A model generated the notes under the pieces. The model did not search any database. It worked only from the letters and a program-made list of their open reading frames with translations, and was not told where the DNA came from. From Novosphingobium sp. CF614 (GTDB taxonomy: Bacteria > Pseudomonadota > Alphaproteobacteria > Sphingomonadales > Sphingomonadaceae): a DNA stretch of 64,000 nucleotides. This document shows positions 25,873 to 34,955 of this stretch, in pieces (positions within the stretch are counted from its first letter, which is position 1; each line of letters begins with the position of its first letter). The stretch is taken from contig NZ_FOOR01000002.1 of NCBI RefSeq assembly GCF_900113255.1, positions 62,001-126,000 on the forward strand. The letters run 5' to 3'. The translations under genes and the position numbers were made by a program.

Positions 25873-27009
25873 ATGCGACAGATTGCCGTTCTTCCCTATC
25901 GCACCCTGGGCGCGGCCGTGGATGCGCCGATCCAGATCCTGCTGATTACCTCGCGCCAGACGCGCCGGTGGGTCATTCCCAAGGGCGGGCTCATGAAAGG
26001 CCTGCCGCCTCACGCCGCCGCCGCGATCGAGGCGGAGGAGGAGGCCGGCGTGCTCGGCGCCGCCTGCCCCACGCCGCTGGGCTCCTACCGCTACCGCAAG
26101 CGCCGCAGTTCCGGCGCTTCGGTGTGGGTGGACGTGGACGTGTTTCCGTTCGCGGTGACCGAGGAGCTTGAAACCTGGGACGAGCAGCACCAGCGCGAGC
26201 GCCGCTGGTTCTCGCTCGCCGAGGCCGCCCGCGCGGTTGATGAGGAAGACTTGCGCGCGCTTATTCGCAGTTTCGGCGCGCGCGAATTTCGCGCCGCCGC
26301 CAGTCCCGCCCGCCTGATTGGGGCGATGGCCGACAAGATGGCCGACAAGACAGGGGTCAATACGATGTTCGCCTGGTTCCAGAAGCTCATGCCGGTGCAG
26401 GGCAATTTCTTCGACCTGTTCGAAAGGCAAGCCGCGACGCTGGTCGCCGGGGCGGACGCGCTGGCGCGGCTTGCGCAGGGCGGTGCCGGACGCGCGCAGC
26501 ACATCCGCGAGATCGAGGAACGCGAACACGACGCCGACGATATCACCCGCGAAGTGCTCCAGACCGTGCGCCGCAGCTTCCTTACCCCTTTCGACCGCTC
26601 GGCGATCACCAGCCTGATCTCGACGATGGACGACGCCATCGACGAGATGCAGCAGACCGCCGGGGCCGCCGATCTCTACGAGGTCGTGGAGTTCGAGCCG
26701 GAAATGCGCGACATGGCCGCGATCATCGTCGATGCCGCACGCCTGACCGCGGAGGCCATGCCGCTGCTGCGCCGGATCGCCGAGAACGGCCACCGCCTGC
26801 ATGAACTGACCGAGCGGCTGGTACGCATGGAAGGCCATGCCGATGAAATCCACGCACGGGGCCTCAAGCGCGTGTTCAAAGCGAGCGCCGGAAGGGACCC
26901 GCTGCACTTCGTCGTCCGGCAGGAGATGTTCAAGCGGCTCGAACGCGTGGTCGACCGTTTCGAGGATCTTGCGAACGAGATCGACGGTCTCGTCATCGAT
27001 CACGCCTGA
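25873..27009 (+). CDS. NUDIX hydrolase fused to DUF47 (PhoU-like) domain
   Basis: One 378-residue open frame encodes two domains normally made as separate proteins. Residues 1-150 form a NUDIX domain of the diphosphoinositol-polyphosphate type (WVIPKGG, divergent box ending EAEEEAGV). Residues 165-378 form a DUF47 helical protein (FAWFQKLMPVQGNFFDLFE, REHDADDITREVL, DDAIDEM), which in bacteria partners Pit phosphate transporters; pit follows 12 bases later. The linker contains a direct duplication of ATGGCCGACAAG (26326-26349). An internal ATG at 26365 with AGGGG 8 bases upstream could start the DUF47 part separately, so both a fused and a short product are possible. Confidence 0.85.
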   Translation: MRQIAVLPYRTLGAAVDAPIQILLITSRQTRRWVIPKGGLMKGLPPHAAAAIEAEEEAGVLGAACPTPLGSYRYRKRRSSGASVWVDVDVFPFAVTEELETWDEQHQRERRWFSLAEAARAVDEEDLRALIRSFGAREFRAAASPARLIGAMADKMADKTGVNTMFAWFQKLMPVQGNFFDLFERQAATLVAGADALARLAQGGAGRAQHIREIEEREHDADDITREVLQTVRRSFLTPFDRSAITSLISTMDDAIDEMQQTAGAADLYEVVEFEPEMRDMAAIIVDAARLTAEAMPLLRRIAENGHRLHELTERLVRMEGHADEIHARGLKRVFKASAGRDPLHFVVRQEMFKRLERVVDRFEDLANEIDGLVIDHA

Positions 27010-27021
27010 TCGGGCCCGGCC

Positions 27022-28023
27022 ATGGATCATAGTCTTGCCTTGCCGCTTCTGGCGGGCCTTGTCGTGCTGGCGCTGGCGTTCGATTTCCTGAACGGCCTGC
27101 ACGACGCCGCCAATGCCATCGCCACCGTGGTCGCGACGCGGCTGCTCTCTCCGGTCATGGCGGTGCTGTTTGCCGCCGCCGGCAACTTCGCGGCCTACTG
27201 GTTCGTCGGCCTCCACGTCGCCGAGACGGTGGGCAAGGGCATCATCGACAAGGATGCGGTCACCCCCGCGGTGGTGTTCGGCGCCCTGGTGGGGGCGATG
27301 TTCTGGAACGTCGTCACCTGGGTGAAAGGCATTCCCTCCAGTTCCAGCCACGCGCTGATCGGCGGTCTGCTGGGCGCCGGCATGGCCCATGGCGGCTTCG
27401 GCGTGGTGGAAAGTTCGGGCACGAACAAGACCGTGATCGCGATCTTCCTGTCGCCGATGATCGGCTTCGGCATCGCCATGCTGCTGATGCTGCTGACGAG
27501 CTGGCTGTTCAAGGGCATCTCCCCGCGCCACTCGAACCGGACCTTCCAAGGCCTGCACCTTGTTTCCAGCGCAGCCTACTCGATCAGCCACGGCGGCAAC
27601 GACGCGCAAAAGACAATGGGCGTCATCGCCGTGCTGCTCTATTCGACCGGACACCTTTCCGGCGGCTTCCACGTGCCCGGATGGGTCGTGCTGTCCTGCT
27701 ACACCGCGATCGCGCTGGGCACGCTCTCCGGCGGATGGAAAATCATCAGGACGATGGGCTCGAAGCTCACCAAGCTCAACCACCATTCCGGCTTCTGCGC
27801 CTCCACGGCGGGCTCGGTCGTGGTGTTCGGGGCGAGCGCGCTGGGCATCCCGGTCTCGACCACCCATGCGATCACCGGCTCGGTTGTGGGCACCGGTGCC
27901 GCCCGCCGTGCCAGCGCGGTGCGCTGGTCGGTGGCAAGCCGGGTGATCGTCGCCTGGTTCATCACCATTCCCGCCAGCGCCGCCGTGGGCGCACTGTTCT
28001 ATGCGCTGACGTTGCTGTTCTGA
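27022..28023 (+). CDS. pit: Low-affinity inorganic phosphate transporter (Pit)
   Basis: A 333-residue inner-membrane phosphate/cation symporter of the PiT family with about ten helices. Both duplicated PiT signatures are present: FDFLNGLHDAANAIATVV near residue 20 and AAYSISHGGNDAQKTMG near 190. GIPSSSSHALIGG and PVSTTHAITGSVVG repeats are also present. Preceded by the DUF47 module, a typical regulatory partner. The product should import phosphate (possibly metal-phosphate) across the inner membrane. Confidence 0.95.
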   Translation: MDHSLALPLLAGLVVLALAFDFLNGLHDAANAIATVVATRLLSPVMAVLFAAAGNFAAYWFVGLHVAETVGKGIIDKDAVTPAVVFGALVGAMFWNVVTWVKGIPSSSSHALIGGLLGAGMAHGGFGVVESSGTNKTVIAIFLSPMIGFGIAMLLMLLTSWLFKGISPRHSNRTFQGLHLVSSAAYSISHGGNDAQKTMGVIAVLLYSTGHLSGGFHVPGWVVLSCYTAIALGTLSGGWKIIRTMGSKLTKLNHHSGFCASTAGSVVVFGASALGIPVSTTHAITGSVVGTGAARRASAVRWSVASRVIVAWFITIPASAAVGALFYALTLLF

Positions 28024-28108
28024 TTCGCGCGTTCATTCTCGACAGGACGCGCGGGAACCACTAGGTCCAGCCCGATCCCAGGTTTCCGGAAGCGAGACTC
28101 TACCTCTC

Positions 28109-28207
28109 TTCGTCGTGGCGAGGCGGTCACGCCGCCGAAGCGATCCAGGGCCGCGGCCACAACGCCCTGGATCGCCGCGCCGCCTTCGGCGGCTCGCATT
28201 GGCGAAA
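28109..28207. repeat. palindromic intergenic repeat element
   Basis: A roughly 100-bp imperfect palindrome in the 244-bp gap after pit. The inner stem GCGATCCAGGGC (28140-28151) pairs perfectly with 28164-28175. Outside it, CGCCGAAG and CTTCGGCGG arms follow, then GTGGCGAGG- and CTCGCATTGGCG-like ends. The layout resembles the widespread alphaproteobacterial repeat whose arms read CCCTGGATTGC and CTCGCAATGACG; this resemblance is from memory. Confidence 0.6.
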
Positions 28208-28267
28208 GGAGAAGGCTATGAATTCCGATCGATGGAACTTGTCATAACGCCAGAGGGACCCCCGCCC

Positions 28268-28933
28268 GTGAAGCTCATCATCGGCAACAAGAACTATTCA
28301 AGCTGGTCGCTGCGCGGCTGGCTGGCCTGCAAGCAGTCCGGCCTCCATTTCGACGAGATCACCGTCCCGCTCTATGGCGAGGACTGGGAGGACACCAAGC
28401 ACAGCTCCGACGATCTTGCCCCCTCGCATGGCAAGGTGCCCATCCTGTGGGACGGCGATGCCGTGGTGTGGGACAGCCTGGCCATCATCGAATACCTGGC
28501 CGACAAGGTCGGGCGTGATCGTTTCTGGCCCAAGGCCGACGATGCCCGTGCGATGGCGCGCTCGATGGTGGCGGAAATGCATTCCAGCTACCTGGCGCTG
28601 CGCCGTTCGTGCCCGATGAACATCCGCGCGCGGGTCGCGGGGGCAAGGCTCGACGAGGAAATACGGGCCGACATCGTGCGCATCCTCACGCTCTGGGCCG
28701 AGGCGCGAGCCCGTTTCGGCAAGGGCGGGCCGTTCCTGTTCGGAACTTTCAGCGCCGCCGACGTGATCTACGCCCCCGTTGTCAGCCGCTTCCTGACTTA
28801 CAGCATCAGCGTTCCCGGTTTCGCGCAGGCCTACATGCAGGCGGTCTGGGAGCACGAATGGATGCAGCAGTGGATCGCCGCCGCCGAGGCCGAGGACTGG
28901 GTGATCGAGCAGTTCGAAATGCCGATGGCCTGA
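28268..28933 (+). CDS. Glutathione S-transferase family protein
   Basis: A 221-residue soluble protein with the thioredoxin-like N-terminal domain (KLIIGNKNYSSWSLRGWLA; HGKVPILWDGDAVVWDSLAI, where the cis-Pro and the glutathione-binding acidic/Ser pair lie) and the all-helical C-terminal domain from about residue 85. The opening NKNYSSWS is typical of a bacterial GST subgroup annotated as maleylacetoacetate-isomerase-like. I take the GTG at 28268 with GAGGGA upstream; an in-frame ATG at 28232 would add 12 residues. It ends one base before the nuclease gene and may be co-transcribed with it. Confidence 0.88.
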   Translation: MKLIIGNKNYSSWSLRGWLACKQSGLHFDEITVPLYGEDWEDTKHSSDDLAPSHGKVPILWDGDAVVWDSLAIIEYLADKVGRDRFWPKADDARAMARSMVAEMHSSYLALRRSCPMNIRARVAGARLDEEIRADIVRILTLWAEARARFGKGGPFLFGTFSAADVIYAPVVSRFLTYSISVPGFAQAYMQAVWEHEWMQQWIAAAEAEDWVIEQFEMPMA

Positions 28934-28934
28934 C

Positions 28935-29783
28935 ATGATGCTTCGCGGGATCGTCCTGCTGCTTGGCATGCTCGCGGGCTTGTGGTCCGCGCCGGCATTC
29001 GCCTGGGGGGCCTATGGCCACCGCACCGTCGCCGCGATCGCGATGGAGAACGTCTCCCCGCGCACCCGCACGCGCATCGGCGGCCTGCTGCGCGCCGAGC
29101 GCGACCTGGTGACCCCCGCGTGCCCGGTGAAAAGCCTGGAAGACGCCTCGGTCTGGCCGGACTGCATTCGCGGCGAAGGCTGGCGCTGGGCCTACACGTT
29201 CCCCTGGCACTACCAGAACATCCGCGTCTGCGCGCCGTTCGACATCAAGGCGAACTGCGCCAACGGCAGCTGCGTCAGCGCGCAGATCGAGCGCAATGCC
29301 CGGCTGCTCGCGGACCGGCGCCTGCCCGTCGGCGAGCGCCTGGAAGCACTGGCTTTCCTCGTCCATTTGATTGGTGACCTGCATCAGCCGCTGCATGTGG
29401 GCGAGAACGAGGATCTGGGCGGCAACAAGGTCAAGGCCGACTACGGCATCGCGCCGGGCGGCAATCTCCACGCGATCTGGGACGGGGCGCAGGCCGAGCG
29501 TGCCATTTCCTCCGCGCGGCCTTCGTTGGCACGCCGCTACAGCGCCGCCGAGAAAACCCGGCTCGCTACCGGCACGGTGGAGGACTGGGCGCGCGAATCG
29601 TGGCAGGTCTCGCGCGACTTCCTCTACCCCGCGGCCTTCGGAAAGCTGCCCTGCGGCAAGAAGGAAGCAGACAAGATCGTCTGGACCGAAGCGGCGATCG
29701 AGCAGGCGATCCCCATCGTCGACGAACGCGTCGAACGGGCGGGGCTGCGGCTCGCAAGGATGCTGGACGAGGCGCTGGGATAA
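28935..29783 (+). CDS. S1/P1 family nuclease
   Basis: A 282-residue secreted zinc-dependent nuclease. The signal peptide covers residues 1-23 and ends AFAW, so the mature N-terminal Trp is a zinc ligand, as the family requires. GAYGHRTVAAIA supplies the next His. PWHYQNI, FLVHLIGDLHQPLHVGEN (the HxxxD and HQPLH zinc motif near residue 150) and GGNLHAIWD complete the site. Predicted to degrade single-stranded nucleic acids in the periplasm or outside the cell. Convergent with the cupin gene after 22 bases. Confidence 0.93.
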   Translation: MMLRGIVLLLGMLAGLWSAPAFAWGAYGHRTVAAIAMENVSPRTRTRIGGLLRAERDLVTPACPVKSLEDASVWPDCIRGEGWRWAYTFPWHYQNIRVCAPFDIKANCANGSCVSAQIERNARLLADRRLPVGERLEALAFLVHLIGDLHQPLHVGENEDLGGNKVKADYGIAPGGNLHAIWDGAQAERAISSARPSLARRYSAAEKTRLATGTVEDWARESWQVSRDFLYPAAFGKLPCGKKEADKIVWTEAAIEQAIPIVDERVERAGLRLARMLDEALG

Positions 29784-29805
29784 TACGCTGTTCGTCGCCA
29801 CTAAC

Positions 29806-30270
29806 CTACCGCATCCGCGCGGTCGGATAAGGCGTGCCGTCCTTGCGGAAATAGCCGTCGCCATCGAACTGCATGTCGATGTCCGAATAGGCGCCGGTGC
29901 CGTCGCGGTTGCCGGCGCTGATGGCTACGAAGCTGCAATCGACGTCGCTCTCGTTAATCAGCTGGTGGCCGTTGGTAACGCCCTTGGGCCATGCGCAGAC
30001 GTCGCCGGACCTGAGCACGATTCGCCCCGTATCCTCGACCAGCACGGCTTCGCCGGTCAGCATTATCAGCAGTTCGTCCTCGTGATCGTGCCAGTGGCGC
30101 TGGCTGGACCAGGCGCCTGGTTTCAGGACGACATGGCTCGCCCCCATCTCCGTCAGCCCGCCGGCAGGTGCGAGACGGCGCCACCAGCGGCCCGCCACGG
30201 GCTCATGGAATGGTGCCGGATAGCCGGTGGCGTTGGATTGCGGAATCGCTTCAAGGTCGAGCTTGGGCAT
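29806..30270 (-). CDS. cupin domain-containing protein
   Basis: A 154-residue single-domain cupin. The metal-site motifs are HWHDHEDELLIMLTGE (two His and a Glu) near residue 60 and the second motif from DVCAWPKG to NGHQ near 95. The tail FDGDGYFRKDGTPY is an unusual aromatic/Asp end. Substrate unknown. A GGAG lies upstream of the ATG. It is divergent from dapE, whose start is 71 bases away. Confidence 0.88.
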   Translation of the reverse strand: MPKLDLEAIPQSNATGYPAPFHEPVAGRWWRRLAPAGGLTEMGASHVVLKPGAWSSQRHWHDHEDELLIMLTGEAVLVEDTGRIVLRSGDVCAWPKGVTNGHQLINESDVDCSFVAISAGNRDGTGAYSDIDMQFDGDGYFRKDGTPYPTARMR

Positions 30271-30341
30271 GGTCGTTTCTCCGGCAAACTATGGTCTTCG
30301 CGCTATGGTTTTCGGGGGCGGCTTGTGCGATGGCACACGAT

Positions 30342-31493
30342 ATGTCCCAGACCGCGCCTCTGACTTCAAGCGTCACCGAGCTTGCCGAAGCCCTGATCGC
30401 GTGCCCGAGCGTAACCCCCGCGACAGGCATGGTGTTCGATTGCCTTGAGGAACAGCTTACGCCGCTCGGCTTCGACGTGGCTCGCTTCGTCGCCGGCGAG
30501 GCGCCCGATGGCCCGGTGGAAAATCTCCTTGCCGTGCGCCGCGGCCCGGTCGGTTCGCGCCACTTCGCCTTCGCCGGCCATCTCGACGTGGTGCCGCCGG
30601 GAGAAGGCTGGACCACCGCGCCGTTCCTGCCGCAACGGCGGGGAGAGCTTCTCTATGGCCGGGGCGCGGTCGACATGAAGGGTTCGATTGCCGCGATGAT
30701 CGCCGCCGCCCGGGACATTCCGAAGGAGGCCGGCACGATCAGCTTCGTCATCACCGGCGACGAGGAAGGACCGGCACGCTTCGGCACCCTCGCCCTCATC
30801 GACCTGATGCGCAAGCGCGGCGAGATCCCGGACCTGTGCCTGGTCGGCGAGCCGACTTCGGTGCACCGGCTCGGCGATACGGTGAAGATCGGTCGCCGCG
30901 GCTCGATCAATGTGTTCCTCGATGTCGAGGGCGTGCAGGGCCACGTCGCCTATCCGCACCTGGCCGACAACCCGATCACCCGCCTGGTGGCGATGCTGGC
31001 CGAATTGAAGGCGATGGCGCTCGATGCAGGGACCGACTGGTTCCAGCCGTCCAATCTCGAAGTGACCGACCTTACGGTCGGCAATCCGGCGCACAATGTC
31101 ATCCCGGCCAAGGCGAGCGCGCGCATCTCGATCCGCTTCAACGACCTGCACACCGGCGCCGAGCTGGGCGAGCGGGTTTCCGCGATTGCCGAACGGCACG
31201 GCGGCACCGCGCGGGCCCTGGTTTCCGGCGAGGCCTTCCTGACCCAGCCCGGCGCGTTCTCTGCCATCCTGGCCGAGGCGATACGGGGCGAAGCCGGCAT
31301 CGAGCCCGAGCTTTCGACCAGCGGCGGCACTTCGGACGCACGCTTCCTCAAGGATCTCTGCCCGGTGATCGAGTTCGGCCTGTGCAATGCGACCATGCAC
31401 AAGGGCGACGAGGCAGTGGCGATCGAGGACCTGGAGGCGCTGGCCCGGATATATCGCCGGGTTGCCGAAGCCGCTCTGAAAGCTGGACAATAG
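30342..31493 (+). CDS. dapE: Succinyl-diaminopimelate desuccinylase
   Basis: A 383-residue zinc hydrolase removing succinate from N-succinyl-LL-diaminopimelate in lysine and peptidoglycan precursor synthesis. Catalytic and metal residues are in FAGHLDVVPPG, GRGAVDMKG, TGDEEGPA and GEPTS, and STSGGTSDARF near the C-terminus; M20-family dimerisation domain about 180-295. I start at the ATG at 30342 (MSQTAPL); ATG at 30330 is equally plausible. Upstream in-frame sequence is open but not conserved-looking. The next gene follows after 64 bases. Confidence 0.95.
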   Translation: MSQTAPLTSSVTELAEALIACPSVTPATGMVFDCLEEQLTPLGFDVARFVAGEAPDGPVENLLAVRRGPVGSRHFAFAGHLDVVPPGEGWTTAPFLPQRRGELLYGRGAVDMKGSIAAMIAAARDIPKEAGTISFVITGDEEGPARFGTLALIDLMRKRGEIPDLCLVGEPTSVHRLGDTVKIGRRGSINVFLDVEGVQGHVAYPHLADNPITRLVAMLAELKAMALDAGTDWFQPSNLEVTDLTVGNPAHNVIPAKASARISIRFNDLHTGAELGERVSAIAERHGGTARALVSGEAFLTQPGAFSAILAEAIRGEAGIEPELSTSGGTSDARFLKDLCPVIEFGLCNATMHKGDEAVAIEDLEALARIYRRVAEAALKAGQ

Positions 31494-31557
31494 CCCCGCC
31501 GCTTGCAAGTCTAGGCGGGACGCGCCGGTATCGATGGCGGCAAGGGGACAAGCGCGA

Positions 31558-32889
31558 ATGACCGACCTGGTGGAAACCGACGGACCTGCCCGGACAGGGC
31601 ACGCGGGCTTGCAATGGTGGATTCTGATCGGCTTCGCCACTGGGCTGATCTGCGGTCTGCTTGCCTATACGTTCGCGAACGATGCACCCTGGGTACAGGC
31701 GCTCATCAGCTATGTCACGATCCCGATCGGCCAAGTCTTCCTGCGCCTGCTGTTCATGCTCGTGATACCGCTGCTGTTTTCCGCATTGGTCATCGGCATC
31801 GCCGAGATGGGCGAGATCCGCGCGTTACGCAAAGTCGGCGTCGCGACGCTGGTCTATACCTTCATCGTCTCAGGCATCGCGGTCGTGCTGAGCCTGCTGA
31901 TCGTCGACACGCTGCGGCCGGGGGACGGTGTCGATCGCCAGGCGGCCCAGGAACTGCTGGCGAAAAGCGCCGATGCCGCGGGCAGCATCGTCCAGTCGTC
32001 CGCGAACGCCAAGACCGGTGTCGAGGCGGTACTCGGGCTGATCCCGTCGAACGTCGTCACCGCCATGAGCAACAACGACATCCTGGCGGTGATGTTCTTC
32101 GCGCTGTTCTTCGGCATCGGCCTGCTGATCGTTTCGACACCGCGCACGGCCGTGCTCAAACAGACGATCGAGGGCGTGTTCGAAGTGGCGATGAAGTTGA
32201 TCGGCATCGTCATCAAGATGGCGCCGCTGGCGATCTTCTGCTTCATGTTCAACCTTGCCGCGCAGTTCGGGTGGGACTTGCTGTTCAAGCTCGCGGCCTA
32301 TGTCGGCGTCGTCCTGCTGGCGCTGGCGGTGCAGATGTTCGGGGTGTTTCCCGCGCTGCTCGTCTTCGTCGCGCGCAAGAACCCCATCGCCTTCTTCCGC
32401 GAGACGCGCGAGGCCAGCGTGATGGCCTTTTCCACCGCCAGCTCCAACGCGACGCTGCCGACCGCCCTGCGCGTCGCGGACGAAGAGCTGAAGCTGCCGG
32501 GCCGCATCGCCCGCTTCGTGCTGACCATCGGCGCCACTGCCAACCAGAACGGCACCGCCATGTTCGAAGGCGTCACGGTGCTGTTTCTGGCGCAGTTCTT
32601 CGGGGTTGAACTCGATCTCAGCCAGCAGCTCTTCGTAATGCTGATCTGCATCCTTGCCGGCATCGGCACCGCGGGGGTTCCCGCCGGTTCGCTGCCGGTC
32701 ATTGCCCTGATCCTGGGCGGCGTTGGCGTGCCCCCCGAAGGAATCGGACTGATCGTCGGCGTCGACCGGTTCCTCGACATGTGCCGCACCACGCTGAACG
32801 TCGTGGGCGATCTCGTCTGCGCGACAGTCATTTCCGCGTTGAGCCAAGAACAGCGTGACGGCATCGAGGACACGGCGAACGATGTTTGA
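31558..32889 (+). CDS. Dicarboxylate/amino acid:cation symporter
   Basis: A 443-residue inner-membrane transporter of the DAACS (GltP/DctA) family. It has about eight helices plus two re-entrant loops. The hallmark serine-rich hairpin STASSNATLPTAL is near residue 300, followed by TIGATANQNGTAMF, AGIGTAGVPAGSLPVIALIL and DRFLDMCRTTLNVVGD, the substrate/Na binding segments. It imports C4-dicarboxylates, glutamate or aspartate; which one cannot be told. The ATG at 31558 has AAGGGG 11 bases upstream. A stem (CGCCAAGG/CCTTGGCG) lies after its stop without a clear U-tract. Confidence 0.93.
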   Translation: MTDLVETDGPARTGHAGLQWWILIGFATGLICGLLAYTFANDAPWVQALISYVTIPIGQVFLRLLFMLVIPLLFSALVIGIAEMGEIRALRKVGVATLVYTFIVSGIAVVLSLLIVDTLRPGDGVDRQAAQELLAKSADAAGSIVQSSANAKTGVEAVLGLIPSNVVTAMSNNDILAVMFFALFFGIGLLIVSTPRTAVLKQTIEGVFEVAMKLIGIVIKMAPLAIFCFMFNLAAQFGWDLLFKLAAYVGVVLLALAVQMFGVFPALLVFVARKNPIAFFRETREASVMAFSTASSNATLPTALRVADEELKLPGRIARFVLTIGATANQNGTAMFEGVTVLFLAQFFGVELDLSQQLFVMLICILAGIGTAGVPAGSLPVIALILGGVGVPPEGIGLIVGVDRFLDMCRTTLNVVGDLVCATVISALSQEQRDGIEDTANDV

Positions 32890-32978
32890 GGGATGCCGCC
32901 AAGGGGCCGCGCGGACCTTGGCGAGCAATTCGCCGCCATCCTGGGCCCTCGTGGGCCTCGTTCTTAGTGCCGGATGCC

Positions 32979-33374
32979 TTAATTCGCCAGTTTCACCGGT
33001 ACGAACGGCCCCATCCCGCAGCCGGCGCCGCGCTGGTAGCTGCCGCCGTACTGCTGTAGCGGATAAATGATGTCCGTCCGGCACAGCTGCGACAGCGAGG
33101 TCGCGTAAGTAAAGGTATCGGCCGCTTTCAGCCCGCCGCAAGTGTTGGGCAGGGTGACGCGCCAGGCCTTGCTGCCGACCGGACCGATGAAGTCGATCGT
33201 CCGGTCGTCACGGATGCGGGTGCTGGAGAACTGATTGATCTGCAGGCAGTCCTGCGCCGGCCCGATCGCTTCGGCGGCCGGAGCAACGGGCGGCGTCTCG
33301 CCGGGCGCTCCCCCGGTGCAGGCGGCAAGCGCAAGCGGGGCGGTGAACAATGCGGCCTGACGGATGATCTTCAC
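32979..33374 (-). CDS. DUF6491-like lipoprotein
   Basis: A 131-residue lipoprotein with signal PLALAAC (Cys about residue 19). A short Pro/Ala linker precedes a small domain with CLQINQFSSTRIRDDRTIDF, LPNTCGGL and the terminal RGAGCGMGPFVPV, a pattern that I associate with the DUF6491 family of sphingomonad lipoproteins. Four Cys in the domain could form disulfides. Function unknown. Convergent with the DAACS transporter. Confidence 0.75.
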   Translation of the reverse strand: MKIIRQAALFTAPLALAACTGGAPGETPPVAPAAEAIGPAQDCLQINQFSSTRIRDDRTIDFIGPVGSKAWRVTLPNTCGGLKAADTFTYATSLSQLCRTDIIYPLQQYGGSYQRGAGCGMGPFVPVKLAN

Positions 33375-33430
33375 GGCAACCTCCTCCTTTTTCCCGGCGA
33401 ATCGGCGGCAGGAAAATTACCGGCCTTCCT

Positions 33431-34114
33431 TCAGGCGGAGGCTCCGGTCCCTGGCCCTGGACTTTGTCTTTTCGCCGGTGCGTGGAGTATCTTAGGCTTA
33501 TGGCCGCACAGATCAACCACCGGGCAGCGCCAGCACTCGGGCGTACGCGCCTTGCAGATGTAGCGCCCGTGCAGGATCAGCCAGTGGTGCGCTCCGACGC
33601 GAAACGGGCCCGGGACTTTCTTTTCGAGCTGCTTTTCGACGGCAAGCGGCGTCTTGCCCCTGGCAAGGCCGGTACGGTTGCCGACACGGAAGATATGCGT
33701 GTCGACCGCGAAGGTTTCGGCCCCGAAGGCGCAGTTCATCACGACGTTGGCGGTCTTGCGCCCGACCCCGGGCAGTTCGACCAGCGCATCGCGATCGGCA
33801 GGGACCTCTCCGCCATGGTCGCGCACGAGGATTTCGGAGAGGGCGATGACGTTCCTGGCCTTGGCGTTGAACAGGCCGATGGTCTTGATGTGCGCCTTCA
33901 GCCCCTCTTCCCCCAGGCTCAGCATCTGTTCTGGCGTCTTCACCGCGCGAAACAGCGCCCGCGTCGCCTTGTTGACGCCTACGTCGGTCGCCTGCGCCGA
34001 CAGCACCACGGCGACGAGAAGCTGATAGGTATTGCCGAACTCCAGCTCGGTCTCGGGCGCGGGATTGAGTTCGGCGAGCCGGCGGAAGAATTCAAAGATA
34101 TGGTCCTTCCTCAA
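33431..34114 (-). CDS. nth: Endonuclease III
   Basis: A 227-residue DNA glycosylase/AP lyase for oxidised pyrimidines. The helix-hairpin-helix with catalytic Lys reads LPGVGRKTANVVM near residue 122. The catalytic Asp is in VDTHIFRV. The iron-sulfur cluster is bound by a C-x6-C-x2-C-x5-C set near residue 195 (CKARTPECWRC, then a Cys after five residues). I use the TTG at 34114 because homologues begin at this point and no ATG precedes it. The TTG overlaps the dapB stop, so dapB and nth are coupled. Confidence 0.95.
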   Translation of the reverse strand: MRKDHIFEFFRRLAELNPAPETELEFGNTYQLLVAVVLSAQATDVGVNKATRALFRAVKTPEQMLSLGEEGLKAHIKTIGLFNAKARNVIALSEILVRDHGGEVPADRDALVELPGVGRKTANVVMNCAFGAETFAVDTHIFRVGNRTGLARGKTPLAVEKQLEKKVPGPFRVGAHHWLILHGRYICKARTPECWRCPVVDLCGHKPKILHAPAKRQSPGPGTGASA

Positions 34115-34839
34115 AGCCCCAGCACCTCGGGCATGGTGTAGCGGCCCGGCTGCTTGTCCAGCAGCCACTGCGCGGCCTTGATCGCGCCCTTCGCGAAGAT
34201 TCCGCGGTTCTCGGCAATGTGGGAGAGAGCCAGGCGCTCGTCATCGGCAAGGAAGTGGACGGTATGTTCGCCCGCCACGGTGCCGCCGCGCAAAGCCGCG
34301 AAGCCGATCGTGCCAACCTCGCGCTTGCCGGTGATGCCGTCCCGGCCCCGCACGGCGTTCTCGCCCAGGTCCGCGCCGCGCCCTTGCGCCGCCGCCGCGC
34401 CAAGCAGCAGCGCCGTACCCGAAGGCGCGTCCACTTTCATGCGGTGATGGGTCTCGACGATCTCGATATCCCAGTCCTCGCCGAGCCGGCTGGCCGCCTC
34501 GCGCACGAGATGGGCGAGCAAGGTGACGCCGAGCGAGGTGTTGCCGGTCTGGAGCACGGCAATGGTCTCGGCCGCACTGTCGATCAGCCAGTGATGACGT
34601 TCCTCGAGCCCGGTGGTCCCGATGACGATCGGCACGCCCGCCGCCATGGCGGCATCGAGATTGCCTTCAAGCGCGCTCGGGCTGGAGAAGTCGATCAGGA
34701 CATCGCAGACCCCGGCCAAGACCGCGACGTCACCGCCCCGGCCAACGCCGCCGGCAAGGTCTTCACCCATTCCCGCAACGGCCGCCTGCAGAGCCTGCCC
34801 CATGCGCCCCATGTTGCCGATGATTCCGATTCTGGCCAT
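34111..34839 (-). CDS. dapB: 4-hydroxy-tetrahydrodipicolinate reductase
   Basis: A 242-residue NAD(P)H-dependent enzyme of lysine/diaminopimelate synthesis. Nucleotide-binding loop GIIGNMGRMGQ at residue 4, then the signature EIVETHHRMKVDAPSGTAL near 135 with the catalytic His pair and Lys. C-terminal domain follows (FAKGAIKAAQWL). Somewhat shorter than E. coli DapB (273), as usual in this group. It overlaps nth by four bases. Confidence 0.96.
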   Translation of the reverse strand: MARIGIIGNMGRMGQALQAAVAGMGEDLAGGVGRGGDVAVLAGVCDVLIDFSSPSALEGNLDAAMAAGVPIVIGTTGLEERHHWLIDSAAETIAVLQTGNTSLGVTLLAHLVREAASRLGEDWDIEIVETHHRMKVDAPSGTALLLGAAAAQGRGADLGENAVRGRDGITGKREVGTIGFAALRGGTVAGEHTVHFLADDERLALSHIAENRGIFAKGAIKAAQWLLDKQPGRYTMPEVLGL

Positions 34840-34955
34840 TGCTTATCCCTTCAATGGCCCGCTTCATGGTCGCGATACCCGCGTTGCGCAATATCATGAC
34901 GACCGGAAACGCGTGGGTCCCGGCCATAATCGCGGCTTCGCCTCGCGCTCCCCGT

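Noticed and set aside
32897..32923. 8-bp stem after the DAACS transporter as a terminator
   Set aside because: The stem is present (CGCCAAGG/CCTTGGCG) but no U-run follows on either strand.
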